Origin: Planotetraspora sp. A-T 1434
GTDB lineage: Bacteria; Actinomycetota; Actinomycetes; Streptosporangiales; Streptosporangiaceae
Direction: 5' to 3'
Assembly: GCF_025420585.1 (NCBI RefSeq)
Contig: NZ_JAOEGB010000001.1
Coordinates: forward strand, 310,001 to 374,000
Length of the DNA stretch: 64,000 bases
This document shows positions 25,407 to 34,596 of the stretch, one piece after another. Made by a program: the position numbers and the translations under genes. Below the pieces are notes generated by a model, which was given only the letters and a program-made list of their open reading frames with translations, did no database searches and had not been told where the DNA came from. The stretch's first letter is position 1. Each line of letters begins with the position of its first letter.

Positions 25407-25474
25407 CGCCCCTCCTCCTACAGAGGTCCACATGCTAGCCGAGGTGCGATACCTAACAGGGTCCGCTGTTCGCG

Positions 25475-25488
25475 TACCCTTTACAGAC
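25475..25488 (+). promoter_or_regulatory. -10 element of leaderless prfB
   Basis: TACCCT at 25475-25480 is followed by 8 bases and the GTG start of prfB, with no Shine-Dalgarno sequence between. Confidence 0.45.
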
Positions 25489-26598
25489 GTGGCAGTCATC
25501 GATCCAGCCGAAGAGATCAACGAGCTTACCGGCACGCTGAAGAGCATTCAGGACGTGCTCGACCTCGACGCCCTGCGCAAGCAGATCGCGGACTTGGGAG
25601 AGCAGGCTGCCGCGCCCGACCTGTGGAACGACCCGGAGCAGGCCCAGAAGGTGACGAGCAAGCTCTCCCACCTGCAGGGCGAGCTCAACCGGGTCGAGGC
25701 GCTGGCCCGCCGCCTGGACGACCTGCCGGTCCTGTTCGAACTGGCGGCCGAGGAGGGCGACGAGGACGCGCTCGCCGAAGCCGGCAAGGAGCTCACCTCC
25801 CTCAAGTCCGACATCGGCGCGCTGGAGGTCCGCACGCTGCTGTCGGGGGAGTACGACTCCCGCGAGGCGCTCATCACGATCAACTCCCAGGCCGGCGGCG
25901 TGGACGCGGCCGACTGGGCGCAGATGCTGCTCCGCATGTACCTGCGGTGGGCCGAGCGCAAGGGTTACCCGTCGGAGGTCTACGACACCTCCTACGCCGA
26001 GGAGGCCGGCATCAAGTCGGCCACCTTCACGGTCAAGGCCCCCTACGCGTACGGCACGCTGAAGGGCGAGCACGGCACCCACCGGCTGGTCCGGATCAGC
26101 CCCTTCGACAACCAGGGCCGCCGCCAGACCTCGTTCGCGGGCGTCGACGTGGTGCCGGTCGTCGAGCAGACCGACCACATCGACATCAACGAGGACGACC
26201 TGCGCATCGACGTGTACCGGTCGTCGGGCCCGGGCGGCCAGGGCGTGAACACCACCGACTCGGCCGTGCGGATCACGCACATCCCGACCGGCATCGTGGT
26301 CTCCTGCCAGAACGAGCGGTCCCAGCTTCAGAACCGGGCCTCCGCGATGACCGTCCTGTCGGCCAAGCTGCTGGAGCGCAAGCGGCAGGAAGAGGCCGCC
26401 GCGATGAACGAGCTGCGCGGCGAGTCGACGACGTCGTGGGGCACGCAGATCCGCAACTACGTGCTGCACCCCTACCAGATCGTCAAGGACCTGCGCTCCG
26501 GCGTCGAGGCGGGCAACCCGACCGCGGTGCTCGACGGCGACATCGACGAGTTCATCGAGGGCGAGATCCGCTGGATGCGCCGCCAGGAGACCCGGTAG
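25489..26598 (+). CDS. prfB: Peptide chain release factor 2
   Basis: 369 residues from GTG 25489. The open frame begins further upstream but overlaps the divergent lipoprotein. The GGQ catalytic loop is [20 protein letters not shown]. The UGA-specific tripeptide region lies in the domain before it, and the N-terminal helical domain begins [13 protein letters not shown]. It releases nascent chains at UGA and UAA codons. The frame is continuous, so there is no programmed +1 frameshift as in Escherichia coli prfB. It lies upstream of ftsE, ftsX and smpB, a conserved actinobacterial order. Confidence 0.95.
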   Translation: MAVIDPAEEINELTGTLKSIQDVLDLDALRKQIADLGEQAAAPDLWNDPEQAQKVTSKLSHLQGELNRVEALARRLDDLPVLFELAAEEGDEDALAEAGKELTSLKSDIGALEVRTLLSGEYDSREALITINSQAGGVDAADWAQMLLRMYLRWAERKGYPSEVYDTSYAEEAGIKSATFTVKAPYAYGTLKGEHGTHRLVRISPFDNQGRRQTSFAGVDVVPVVEQTDHIDINEDDLRIDVYRSSGPGGQGVNTTDSAVRITHIPTGIVVSCQNERSQLQNRASAMTVLSAKLLERKRQEEAAAMNELRGESTTSWGTQIRNYVLHPYQIVKDLRSGVEAGNPTAVLDGDIDEFIEGEIRWMRRQETR

Positions 26599-26603
26599 TC
26601 GCC

Positions 26604-26792
26604 TTAGTAGCCGCCGGCGTGCTTGAGGGCCACCAAGGCGACCACGAGCAGCACGGCGAGGGTGATGACCAGGGGCGACAGGCCCATGAATCCGTGGTGG
26701 TGAACCTTGGCGCGGCCCTCCCGGCAGACGGGGCAGCGGCCCTCCACCACGGGGCCCGCGCACGCCGCGCAGATCAGATGTTCGCAGCTCAT
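26604..26792 (-). CDS. Small zinc-ribbon membrane protein
   Basis: 62 residues. Two Cys pairs (CEHLICAAC and CPVC) suggest a zinc ribbon in the first 25 residues, followed by a basic His-rich turn and one transmembrane helix (PLVITLAVLLVVALVAL). AAAGGTG lies 5 bases before the ATG. It converges with prfB, six bases between stops. Its function is unknown. Confidence 0.7.
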   Translation of the reverse strand: MSCEHLICAACAGPVVEGRCPVCREGRAKVHHHGFMGLSPLVITLAVLLVVALVALKHAGGY

Positions 26793-26863
26793 AGCACCTT
26801 TACCGTCTCACTACTCAAGGCCTAATCGTTTTGTTTCCGTTATGGACGTTCCATGCCAGTGTT

Positions 26864-26953
26864 ACCCCTAGACTGAGCTACGGCCAACCGGAACGTCGAT
26901 CCACTGCAAAGTGACCGTCGCCCCCCGAGCTGGATGTCCCAACCCCTAGACTG
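26864..26953 (+). promoter_or_regulatory. Two identical promoter-like boxes upstream of ftsE
   Basis: ACCCCTAGACTG occurs at 26864-26875 and again at 26942-26953, 78 bases apart. Each contains a -10-like TAGACT. No good -35 accompanies either, so the pair could be tandem promoters or a repeated regulator site. Confidence 0.4.
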
Positions 26954-26971
26954 GCTTGCCGTGATGCGCCC

Positions 26972-27661
26972 GTGATCCATTTCGATAATGTCACCAAGGT
27001 CTACGCGAACCAAAACCGGCCTGCCCTCGACCACGTGAGCGTGGATGTCGACAAGGGCGAATTCGTCTTCCTGGTCGGTCCTTCGGGCTCGGGGAAGTCC
27101 ACTTTCCTCCGGCTCGTCCTGAAGGAGGAGCGGCCCAACTCCGGCGCCATCCATGTCGCCGGCAAGGACCTCGCGCGGCTGTCCAACTTCAAGGTGCCCC
27201 ACCTGCGCCGCCGCATCGGCTGCGTCTTCCAGGACTTCCGGCTGCTTCCGAACAAGAACGTCTACGAGAACGTGGCGTTCGCGCTCGAGGTCATCGGAAA
27301 ACCGCGCAGGTTCATCCGCAAGGTCGTGCCCGAGGTCATCGAGCTGGTCGGCCTGGAGGGCAAGGCGCATCGCATGCCCGACGAGCTGTCCGGAGGCGAG
27401 CAGCAGCGCGTCGCCATGGCGCGCGCCTTCGTCAACCGGCCGATGATCCTGCTGGCCGACGAGCCCACCGGAAACATCGACCCCGCGACGAGCATCGGCA
27501 TCATGAAGGTGCTCGACCGCATCAACAGGACCGGCACCACCGTCCTCATGGCAACGCACGATGCCGCCATCGTCGACTCCATGCGCAAGCGCGTGGTGGA
27601 GCTGGAGGACGGCAAAATCGTCCGCGACCAGTCGCGCGGCGTGTACGGCCAGGCGTATTAG
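26972..27661 (+). CDS. ftsE: Cell-division ATP-binding protein FtsE
   Basis: 229 residues, normal length. The ABC ATPase motifs are all present: Walker [13 protein letters not shown], signature [14 protein letters not shown], Walker [10 protein letters not shown], and the switch histidine in MATHDAAIV. The start region [22 protein letters not shown] is typical of FtsE. With FtsX it forms a membrane complex that activates peptidoglycan hydrolases at the septum. The GTG at 26972 has no clear ribosome-binding site. ftsX starts 14 bases after the stop. Confidence 0.96.
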   Translation: MIHFDNVTKVYANQNRPALDHVSVDVDKGEFVFLVGPSGSGKSTFLRLVLKEERPNSGAIHVAGKDLARLSNFKVPHLRRRIGCVFQDFRLLPNKNVYENVAFALEVIGKPRRFIRKVVPEVIELVGLEGKAHRMPDELSGGEQQRVAMARAFVNRPMILLADEPTGNIDPATSIGIMKVLDRINRTGTTVLMATHDAAIVDSMRKRVVELEDGKIVRDQSRGVYGQAY

Positions 27662-27675
27662 GAGTATCTGGGACC

Positions 27676-28575
27676 ATGCGGGCCAACTTCATCTTCTCCG
27701 AGGTCTGGATCGGCCTCCGGCGTAACCTCACGATGACCATCGCCGTCATCGTGACCGTGGCGGTCGGCATGGCGCTGCTCGGCATCGGGCTGATGATCAA
27801 CTCTCAGGTCTCGTCTCTGACGACCTTCTGGACCGACAAGGTCGAGCTCTCGGTGTTCCTGTGCAAGAAGGACGACGTCTTTCCGGCCTGCAAGAACAAG
27901 CCCCCGCTCAACGCCGACCAGAAGGCCCAGCTGAAGCAGACGATCCAGGTCATGCCCCAGGTCGAGCGGGTCGACTACGAGGACCAGGCTCAGGCGTACA
28001 AGAACTTCCAGGCGCAGCAGAGCAACAACGTCCTGCTGTCGGTGATCCAGCCCGACGATCTGCCCGAGTCTTTCCGGGTGAAGCTCAGGAACCCGGACAA
28101 CGCCGACGCGCTCGCGGACCAGTTGACGGGCCGGGCCGGGATCTCGCGCATCGTCAACCAGCGCAAGCTTCTGGAGTCGTACTTCGGTTTCCTCCCCAAA
28201 CTGCGGAACATGGCCCTCGGCGTCGCGATCCTGATGGTGTTCGCGGCCACCCTGCTGATCGGCAACACGGTCCGGCTGTCCGCCTACAACCGCCGCCGGG
28301 AGACCGGCATCATGCGGCTGGTCGGGGCCTCGAACATCTACATCCAGCTCCCCTTCGTGATGGAGGGTGTGATCGCCGGCCTGATCGGCGGTGTGTTCGC
28401 GGCCGTCCTGCTGATCGTCACCAAGATCCTCCTCTTCGAGGGCATCCAGAGCTACATGGCCGTCCCCCTGGGATGGAACACCGTCGCGGGCGTGATCACG
28501 TTCACCATGGCCGTGGGCGTGGTGATCTGTGTCCTCGCCTCGTTCATCACGCTCCGCCGCTACCTGCGTGTGTGA
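27676..28575 (+). CDS. ftsX: Cell-division permease-like protein FtsX
   Basis: 299 residues with four membrane segments, one at residues about 20-45 and three from about 175 to the end. Between them is a large extracellular loop carrying two Cys ([16 protein letters not shown]), the region that contacts peptidoglycan hydrolases in other actinobacteria. [22 protein letters not shown] is the conserved FtsX cytoplasmic loop. It follows ftsE on the same transcript. Confidence 0.95.
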   Translation: MRANFIFSEVWIGLRRNLTMTIAVIVTVAVGMALLGIGLMINSQVSSLTTFWTDKVELSVFLCKKDDVFPACKNKPPLNADQKAQLKQTIQVMPQVERVDYEDQAQAYKNFQAQQSNNVLLSVIQPDDLPESFRVKLRNPDNADALADQLTGRAGISRIVNQRKLLESYFGFLPKLRNMALGVAILMVFAATLLIGNTVRLSAYNRRRETGIMRLVGASNIYIQLPFVMEGVIAGLIGGVFAAVLLIVTKILLFEGIQSYMAVPLGWNTVAGVITFTMAVGVVICVLASFITLRRYLRV

Positions 28576-28599
28576 CCGGTCGATGGCCGCACCTGCCCC

Positions 28600-28615
28600 A
28601 CGCGCGATCGCGCGT
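28600..28615 (+). terminator. Perfect 16-bp palindrome after ftsX, possible terminator
   Basis: ACGCGCGATCGCGCGT followed by CGTTTT, 24 bases after the ftsX stop. The stem could fold with a tight loop. The four T residues give weak support for intrinsic termination before the smpB promoter. Confidence 0.4.
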
Positions 28616-28651
28616 CGTTTTCCGTCGCCACGCCCGTCCTCGCGCCAACGG

Positions 28652-28664
28652 TAGGCTTCCCTGT
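28652..28664 (+). promoter_or_regulatory. -10 element of leaderless smpB
   Basis: TAGGCT at 28652-28657, then 7 bases, then ATG 28665. No ribosome-binding site is present. Confidence 0.5.
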
Positions 28665-29147
28665 ATGCCACGTGAGACCGGGCGCAAGCTGATCGCCCAG
28701 AACAAGCGTGCCCGGCACGACTTCTTCATCGAGGACACCTACGAGGCCGGGCTCGTGCTGACCGGTACGGAGGTCAAGTCCCTCCGCGCGGGGAAGGCCA
28801 ATCTCACCGACGGCTACGCCACCGTGCAGGACGGCGAGGCCTGGCTGATCAACGCGTACATCCCGGAGTACAGCCAGGGCACGTGGACCAACCACGCCGC
28901 GCGGCGCACGCGCAAGCTGCTGCTCCACCGTAAGGAGATCGGCAAGATCGAGGCCACGCTCAAGGAGCGCGGCCTGACGCTGATCCCGCTGTCGATCTAC
29001 TTCAAGGACGGCAAGGCCAAGGTCGAAGTCGGCGTCGCCCGAGGCAAGAAGGACTACGACAAGCGGCAGACGCTGATGGAGAAGCAGGCCAACCGCGAGA
29101 TGGCGCGCGCCATGTCCAACGCGGTCCGCCGCCGGGGGGGCCGCTAG
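28665..29147 (+). CDS. smpB: SsrA-binding protein SmpB
   Basis: 160 residues. [34 protein letters not shown] is the classic SmpB N-terminus. The OB-fold core runs to about residue 125, and the C-terminal tail [21 protein letters not shown] is the helix that enters the ribosomal mRNA channel. It delivers tmRNA to stalled ribosomes. The ssrA gene lies 2.2 kb downstream, separated by one protein gene. Confidence 0.96.
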   Translation: MPRETGRKLIAQNKRARHDFFIEDTYEAGLVLTGTEVKSLRAGKANLTDGYATVQDGEAWLINAYIPEYSQGTWTNHAARRTRKLLLHRKEIGKIEATLKERGLTLIPLSIYFKDGKAKVEVGVARGKKDYDKRQTLMEKQANREMARAMSNAVRRRGGR

Positions 29148-29150
29148 GCC

Positions 29151-31037
29151 GTGTCCGTCCACGCGAGAGCCGTACGGGCCGCGCTGGCGGTGGCCCTGGT
29201 GGCGCCGATGCTGACGGGCTGCTTCGAGGAGCCGTCGCCGCACGAGGCCGTCCGCGACTTCCTGGTCGGCTGGCAGACGGGCGACTACTCGAGCGCCGCC
29301 AAGCGGGCCGACGGCGACCCGGCGACCGTGCGGAAGACGCTCGAGTCCGTCGGGCTGCAGCTCGACGCGGCGTCGATCCGGTTCTCGCTGAAGGGCATCC
29401 AGCGCGACGGCGAGACCGCGCGGGCGCAGTATCACGCCCAGGTCGACCTCGGTGAGAACAACCCGCTGTGGGAGTACGACGGGGCGCTGCCACTGCACGT
29501 CGTCGACGGCCGGTGGAAGGTCCAGTGGTCGCCGAGCGTGATCCATCCCGACCTTCATCCCGGGCAGCGTTTCGCGGTGGCGACCGTCCCCTTGGGGCGC
29601 AAGCCCATCCTCGACCGTGACGGCAACCCGCTCCAGGACGAGACGGTCCTCTACGTGGCCGGCGTCGTCCCGGCGAAGATCAAGGACCCGGGCCGGCTCT
29701 GCGACGAGCTCTCGAAGGTCACCGGCTTCGCCCAGGACCGCCTGCTGAGCCGGATCCTCTCGTCGCCGCCGCAGACCTTCGTCCCGCTGGCGACGTTCGG
29801 CCGGACGAAGTACGCCGCGCTGAAGGACAAGCTCGCCGTCATCAAGGGGCTCGGCATCCAGACCGACACCCCGCCGGTCGCGCCGAAGTCTCCCGCCCAG
29901 ATCGTGGGGCGCGTCACGGCGATCACTCCCGAGGTGGAGCAGCAGCTCGGCGGGCCGCAACGGGCCGGAGACACGGTCGGCAGGGACGGCCTGCAGAAGG
30001 CCTACCAGGACCAGCTCACCGGCTCGACGGAGACCCGCGTCGTCATCCTCGACGCCGCGTCGGGGCAGCAGGTCAAGGAGCTCAAGGCCTGGCCGGGCCG
30101 GACGAACACGGCCGTCCGCACCACCATCGACCCGCGCGCGCAGAGCGCCGGCGACGCCGCGGTGGGGGGCTCCCGGCCCGCCGCGCTCGTCGCCGTCAAG
30201 GCCGCCACCGGCGAGGTGCTCGCGGTCTCCACCAACGAGTTCCACCAGGAGAAGGACGCCCTCGCCGGCAGGTACGCGGCGGGCACGACCTTCTCGATCC
30301 TCGCGGCCGACGCCCTGCTCCAGGGCGGTCTGGACCCGGCCCAGAAGATCCCCTGCAGCGCCGACCGCACGGTGGGCGGCGCCCGGTTCCAGCAGCCGGG
30401 GGTGCTCGGAAGCGTGACGCCGAGCTTCGAGGCCGACTTCGCGCAGGGCTGCGTGACCGCCCTCGCCTCTCTCGCCAGGCGGACGAACCGGCAGGCGCTC
30501 CTGGACAGCGCGGCCCAGTTCGGCATCGGCGGCGACTGGGGGCTTCCGCTCAAGACGTTCAGCGGATCACTCCCCCCGGGGGACGGGGACGCCGCCGTGG
30601 CGAAGATGATCGCCGGACAGAGCGTCCGGGTCAGCCCCCTCTCCATGGCCCTCGTCGCCGCCGCCGTCGAGTCCGGCACGTGGCGGCCGCCCGTGCTCGT
30701 CACCTCGCCGGCGTCGCCGGACCCCTCCGCCGACGTCGCGCCGCCCATCCCGCCGCACCCCGTGACGCTCGACGCCCCCACGATCACCAAGCTGCGGGCG
30801 CTGATGCGCGCGGGAGTCGTGTCCGGCTCGGCTCGCGCCGCCGAGGTCTCCGGAACTCCGGTGTACGGCGTGGCCGCCGAGGTCACTCAGGTCGACAAGA
30901 AGCAGCGCAGGAGCCTGTCGTGGTTCGTGGGCTGGCAGGGCGATGTGGCCGTGGCCGTGCTGGCCGAGAGCGCCGACGCGGCGAGCGCCGCCGAGATCGC
31001 CGGAGCCTACTTCCGGAACGCCGGCGCACAAGCCTGA
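29151..31037 (+). CDS. Degenerate penicillin-binding protein (pseudo-transpeptidase) lipoprotein
   Basis: 628 residues. The signal ends in a lipobox LTGC (Cys24). Residues about 28-130 form an NTF2-like MecA_N domain (PHEAVRDFLVGWQTGDYSSAA), followed by a PBP dimer-type region and a class B transpeptidase fold (residues about 330-620). All three catalytic motifs are altered. The SxxK box reads GTTFS (Thr379 for Ser, Ser382 for Lys). The SxN box reads GCV (433-435). The KTG box reads VAA (574-576). By family knowledge this cannot acylate with peptide or beta-lactam. It is probably a scaffold or sensor of the cell wall. The gap to smpB is three bases, suggesting co-transcription. Confidence 0.85.
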   Translation: MSVHARAVRAALAVALVAPMLTGCFEEPSPHEAVRDFLVGWQTGDYSSAAKRADGDPATVRKTLESVGLQLDAASIRFSLKGIQRDGETARAQYHAQVDLGENNPLWEYDGALPLHVVDGRWKVQWSPSVIHPDLHPGQRFAVATVPLGRKPILDRDGNPLQDETVLYVAGVVPAKIKDPGRLCDELSKVTGFAQDRLLSRILSSPPQTFVPLATFGRTKYAALKDKLAVIKGLGIQTDTPPVAPKSPAQIVGRVTAITPEVEQQLGGPQRAGDTVGRDGLQKAYQDQLTGSTETRVVILDAASGQQVKELKAWPGRTNTAVRTTIDPRAQSAGDAAVGGSRPAALVAVKAATGEVLAVSTNEFHQEKDALAGRYAAGTTFSILAADALLQGGLDPAQKIPCSADRTVGGARFQQPGVLGSVTPSFEADFAQGCVTALASLARRTNRQALLDSAAQFGIGGDWGLPLKTFSGSLPPGDGDAAVAKMIAGQSVRVSPLSMALVAAAVESGTWRPPVLVTSPASPDPSADVAPPIPPHPVTLDAPTITKLRALMRAGVVSGSARAAEVSGTPVYGVAAEVTQVDKKQRRSLSWFVGWQGDVAVAVLAESADAASAAEIAGAYFRNAGAQA

Positions 31038-31090
31038 AGATTTTCGCTGAGCCGAGCAACCATCGGGGGCCTCGGCGGCGTCTTTCTAAG

Positions 31091-31127
31091 TGACTGAGCA
31101 CCGCTTGGGGGGTTGCGGTCTCAGTCA
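31091..31127 (+). terminator. Hairpin after the PBP-like gene
   Basis: TGACTGAG pairs with CTCAGTCA (8 bp), then a bulged C, then ACCGC with GCGGT (5 bp), around a 10-base loop. It lies 54 bases after the stop and before ssrA. No T-run follows, as is common in high-GC actinomycetes. Confidence 0.6.
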
Positions 31128-31334
31128 CCGTGATGAGACCAGGGCTCCATCTCGGGGGGAGCCCTGCCGTCCGGACCGGCTCGACCCTGCCGGTCGGCCC
31201 CCGGGGCGTGTGCGTCATGCCGCGTTCCCGGGGGCTTCGCCGTCCCGCGGGCAGGAATTCGGTTCGCGCCGCCGGTGTTTTGAGATATATGGTTGCGCTA
31301 CCCGGCTCCTCGGAGCGGGGTTGACAACTCAACA

Positions 31335-31719
31335 GGGGGTGACCGGTTTCGACTTCGGCATTGCATGCCAGGGGAAGCGGGCCGAGGACTGCGGACATAA
31401 CCTCGTTAACACTGTGACCGCAAACCAATAAGTGCCAATAACACGCGCACTGAGGTCAGCCAGGGCAACCTGGCTCTCGCCGCCTAAGCAGCGAGTAACC
31501 TCTGTCAGCCCGGGACCGCCTCCGGCCCGGATCTGACATCGCTAGGAGGCTCAACCGACCGACCCGGTCACGGGGTCGAGCGGGAAACCAAACAGTGACT
31601 GAGCCCGTCGGCGACTCGCCTGTGAGATCGCCGGGGCTGAGAAAATTGCAACAGGCTGCGCCCGGAGAAGCCCTGACATGGTGTTGAAGGACGCGGGTTC
31701 GATTCCCGCCACCTCCACC
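31335..31719 (+). ncRNA. ssrA: tmRNA (ssrA)
   Basis: The 5' end GGGGGTGACCGGTTTCGAC and the 3' end with T-arm GGGTTCGATTCCC and acceptor CACCTCC are diagnostic; the terminal seven bases of each end pair fully with one G-U. The tag reading frame runs from GCC at 31434 to TAA at 31485-31487 and encodes ANNTRTEVSQGNLALAA, ending in the usual LAA degron. Downstream pseudoknot-like stems lie between the tag and the T-arm. It rescues stalled ribosomes with SmpB. The terminal CCA does not appear to be fully encoded. Confidence 0.95.
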
Positions 31720-31728
31720 CGAAGCGCT

Positions 31729-31765
31729 CACTCGAGTACGGCTCTGCCAGAGCGGTGCTCGAGTG
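31729..31765 (+). terminator. Hairpin downstream of ssrA
   Basis: CACTCGAGTAC and a matching GTGCTCGAGTG form a long stem (eight bases, CACTCGAG/CTCGAGTG, are perfect) beginning 9 bases after the tmRNA 3' end. It is probably the transcription terminator or a 3'-processing guide. Confidence 0.6.
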
Positions 31766-31891
31766 ACGCAGAGGTGTTCGCAGCGGCGGTGCCCGAAGAG
31801 GCGCCGCCGCTTTCGCGTGTTCCGCCCCCTGCGGGGCGCGCGGCATTCCTTTCCGGCCCCTGCGTTCAGGACGTGGGTCCGCACGATGAAA

Positions 31892-31919
31892 ACGCCCTGC
31901 TCGCGGAGGAGCAGGGCGT
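31892..31919. terminator. Bidirectional-type hairpin between ssrA and the S33 peptidase gene
   Basis: ACGCCCTGCTC and GAGCAGGGCGT form an 11-bp perfect stem with a 6-base loop, flanked by A-rich (GATGAAA) and T-rich (CTCTCAT) bases. It lies between converging transcription units and may serve both. Confidence 0.65.
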
Positions 31920-31950
31920 CTCTCATGCCTCTGTTGATGGTCCGTGGCGA

Positions 31951-33543
31951 TTAGGGCAGGCGCACCCAGCCGGGCAGGTTCGGAAGCGGGCCAGAGGGTC
32001 GCGGCCACGCTCCCCGTTGCGCGCTGACGTCGGCGGGAGGCACGGCCGGGCAGCGCGTGCCGCGGGCGGGCAAGGTCAGCGACACCAGGTAGCGGTCGAT
32101 GGCCCCCGTGGTGCATTCGCCGCGGCGGTAGATCCCGTGGCCCCATCCCTCGTAGGTGAGCAGCACGCCTTCACGGCCGATCTGCCGGGCCGCGTCCACC
32201 GCCCAGCTGTACGCGGTGGCCGGGTCGTGAACCGCGTTGCCGAGCAGCAGCGGCGCACTGCCGTGGACCCGTAGGTCGTGCTGCGGGTTCGGAATCCGCG
32301 TCTGGCCGAGGCAGAAGGGGGTCAGCCCCAAAGCCAGCGGGCTGAAGCGCATGTCCGGCGCGACCCTCGCCGCGAGGCGCAGGTGGGCGGCGTAATCACG
32401 GTAGTCGCGGATCGGCAGCCGATAGTCCTCGCAGAAGACCTGCGACGGGAACTCGGCCACGTCTCCCACCGCCGCCTTTCGCCGCGTCGTCACGGCGGAC
32501 AGCTCCGCCGGCGCCGGGGCGCCGGTGTCCAGAGCGTTCAGCAGGTTGGCGAGCTTCGCCCAGGACGGTCCGTAGAAATCGTCGAAGGCATCGGCGATGA
32601 GGTCGAGCGTGGTCAGCGGAACGCTCGGGTCGTCCGGAGACGGCAGGTCTCCGCGTCCGGCCCGGGCGAGCAGGCCCGCCCACACCTTCCGCACGTCCTT
32701 ACCGTGCAGCGCGCAGCTCGCGTCGCGGTCGCACCACGCCACGAACTCGTCGAACGAGTCCTGCACAGTGGCGGCCTCGGTGGCGAGGAACGCCGTGGTC
32801 CCCAGGCTGTGATCCATGTTGCTGTCCAGGGCCAGGGCGCGGACTCTGCGGGGGAACTGCTCGGCGTACTGCTGCCCGAGCAGCGTGCCGTACGAGATGC
32901 CGTAGTAGGACAGCTTGTCCTCGCCGAGGGCGGCGCGGATGGCGTCGAGGTCGCGCGCGACGCTCAGCGTGTCCACGTGGTCGTACAGCGGGCCGGTCCG
33001 GGCCCGGCAGTCGTCGCGAAGCCGCCGGTCGTAGGCCAGCCACCCGTCGAACTCCGCCTGGCTCTTCATGATCGGATCGGGTGCCTGGCCGAGCACGTCG
33101 ACCGAGCACACGACGGGGTGGCTGCGTGCCACGCCGCGCGGGTCGAAGCCGACGAGGTCGAACCGGCGGGTGATCTCCTGGCTGAAGTAGTCGTTGCCGA
33201 AGAAGGCGAAGTCCACCCCGGATCCGCCCGGACCGCCGGGGTTGATGAGCAGGGAGCCGATCCGGGCAGCCGGGTCCGTGGCCTTGCGCCGGGCCAGCGC
33301 CAGGTCGATGGTGGGGCCTCCAGGATGGGCCCAGTCGATGGGCACCGCCAGCGTGCCGCATTCGACGGCTGGGTCCTCGGGACACGCGGCCCAGGCGATG
33401 GCCGCCCCGGCTGCCGTGGTGGTGGTGCTGGTGCTGGTGGTCTTGGTGGTCGTCGTCTTGGTGATGGCGGCGTTCGCGGGAGTGAGGGAGAGCAAGGACG
33501 CGATCAACGCCAGGGCGCACGCGAGCAGGGAGGTTCTTCGCAC
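31951..33543 (-). CDS. Secreted alpha/beta-hydrolase peptidase (S33, tripeptidyl-aminopeptidase type)
   Basis: 530 residues from GTG 33543 (GGAG 5 bases upstream; the frame extends to 33741 without support). A Sec signal (RRTSLLACALALIASLLSLTPANA) is followed by a Thr-rich run of about 16 residues. The hydrolase core has the oxyanion segment NPGGPGGSGVDF and the nucleophile Ser in YYGISYGTLLGQQYAEQFP. The late region LRVHGSAPLLLGNAVHDPATAY and GHGIYRRGECTTGAIDRYL carries the Asp/His end of the triad and the TAP-like C-terminal domain. It probably trims peptides outside the cell. Confidence 0.88.
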   Translation of the reverse strand: MRRTSLLACALALIASLLSLTPANAAITKTTTTKTTSTSTTTTAAGAAIAWAACPEDPAVECGTLAVPIDWAHPGGPTIDLALARRKATDPAARIGSLLINPGGPGGSGVDFAFFGNDYFSQEITRRFDLVGFDPRGVARSHPVVCSVDVLGQAPDPIMKSQAEFDGWLAYDRRLRDDCRARTGPLYDHVDTLSVARDLDAIRAALGEDKLSYYGISYGTLLGQQYAEQFPRRVRALALDSNMDHSLGTTAFLATEAATVQDSFDEFVAWCDRDASCALHGKDVRKVWAGLLARAGRGDLPSPDDPSVPLTTLDLIADAFDDFYGPSWAKLANLLNALDTGAPAPAELSAVTTRRKAAVGDVAEFPSQVFCEDYRLPIRDYRDYAAHLRLAARVAPDMRFSPLALGLTPFCLGQTRIPNPQHDLRVHGSAPLLLGNAVHDPATAYSWAVDAARQIGREGVLLTYEGWGHGIYRRGECTTGAIDRYLVSLTLPARGTRCPAVPPADVSAQRGAWPRPSGPLPNLPGWVRLP

Positions 33544-33956
33544 ACGATCTCCAATCGTCGGGTCCCCCGGGCCGAGCACCCGTGTGCGGCGATGGACGGC
33601 GAATCTTCCTCCGGCGGTGGTGCCCGGGCCGACCTGCGTGCGCGGGTGCGACGGCTCCTGTCCGGTACAGGTGGGACAGCGTGCAGGGCTCGGCGCCGCG
33701 AGCCGCCTCGATTGTCTGATCACGCACGGTGCCCCGCCCATCCGGAAAAGGGACGAAACTTCCGCATGTCGTCGTTCGCAAGGAGTAGGCCTCAGGCTGA
33801 GGGAGACACCATCCAGAGGCGCCCGGCCGGCCCCTGGCGGGCTGGTTACCTGAGGTCGGGCGGCATCACGGCGATCGGTTCGCCGCCGTCCCGTCCCGCA
33901 GGCTCACGACTGTCGCAGGAGCTGCAATCCCGTCCGGACGTGTGCCGGGCACTGGC
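33544..33956. other. Intergenic stretch without recognisable gene
   Basis: The 413 bases between the divergent peptidase and UTRA genes contain only composition-driven open frames with no family motifs. I searched conceptually for the helix-turn-helix missing from the downstream UTRA protein and saw none in any frame. The peptidase promoter must lie near 33555-33600. Confidence 0.5.
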
Positions 33957-33969
33957 TAGAGTCGCTTGG
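33957..33969 (+). promoter_or_regulatory. -10 element of leaderless UTRA gene
   Basis: TAGAGT at 33957-33962, 7 bases, then GTG at 33970. No ribosome-binding site is present. Confidence 0.5.
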
Positions 33970-34596
33970 GTGGTGTGCTCGGGGCTCGGGAAGGACCGGA
34001 TCGCTGTGGGAGATCGGAGCGCGGGTGAGTTCGGCGGGGAGCGGCGGAGCCCTCGGGTTGTCGTACGGCGGGGCCTTCCGGCCGAGCCGGCCGTACGGGG
34101 CTCGGCGTCGCTGTTCATGACCGAGGCCGAGCGCCAGGGCATCCGGGCCGGCCGCCGCATGCTGTACGTCGGCCCCGAGCCGGCCTCCGAACACGTCGCC
34201 CAGGCTCTCCGGGTGCCGCCGGGCGTGGAGGTCCTGGCGCGGCGCAAGATGATGCTGGCCGACGACGTTCCCGTCCGGATCGCCACGAGTTATTTCCGGC
34301 TCGATCTCTTCGGCGGCACCCCGCTCTGTGCCCCGGACTTCGTGCGGCCGACCCTGCAGGCGGGGATCGAAGCACTGGGGCACCGCTTCGGCCGTGCCGA
34401 GGAGCGCCTGATCGCCCGGCCGCCCACCGAGGCCGAGGCCGCCGCATTGGAGCTCGGCCCCGGCGAGTGGGTCGTCGAGATCCTGCGCGTTAGCTACGCC
34501 ACAGACGACACGCCGATCCACACGCTGGAGACCATCTGCGCCGCCTCCCGCCACATCTTTCCCATCGCTCAGGTGACGGGCTCCGACGAGTTCTAG
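33970..34596 (+). CDS. Stand-alone UTRA-domain protein (GntR/HutC effector domain without HTH)
   Basis: 208 residues from GTG 33970, the start dictated by the promoter. The stretch RRSPRVVVRRGLPAEPAVRG is the linker normally found between the winged helix and the effector domain of HutC-type GntR regulators. From about residue 45 onward the UTRA fold is complete (LRVPPGVEVLARRKMMLADDVPVRIATSYF, LIARPPTEAEAAALEL, VVEILRVSYATDDTPIHTLETI). No DNA-binding domain precedes it. It may sense a small ligand and modulate another regulator, or be a truncated regulator kept for another role. Confidence 0.8.
   Translation: MVCSGLGKDRIAVGDRSAGEFGGERRSPRVVVRRGLPAEPAVRGSASLFMTEAERQGIRAGRRMLYVGPEPASEHVAQALRVPPGVEVLARRKMMLADDVPVRIATSYFRLDLFGGTPLCAPDFVRPTLQAGIEALGHRFGRAEERLIARPPTEAEAAALELGPGEWVVEILRVSYATDDTPIHTLETICAASRHIFPIAQVTGSDEF

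Noticed and set aside
25489-25600. Programmed frameshift in prfB
   Set aside because: The reading frame is continuous and no in-frame TGA with slippery context is present.
29151-31037. Active transpeptidase / beta-lactam target
   Set aside because: None of the three catalytic motifs is intact, so it is described as a pseudo-enzyme.
31951-34596. A 772-codon plus-strand frame running into the UTRA gene from 32278
   Set aside because: Its first 560 codons are antisense to the S33 peptidase and show no homology features; only the part from 33970 is a real protein.
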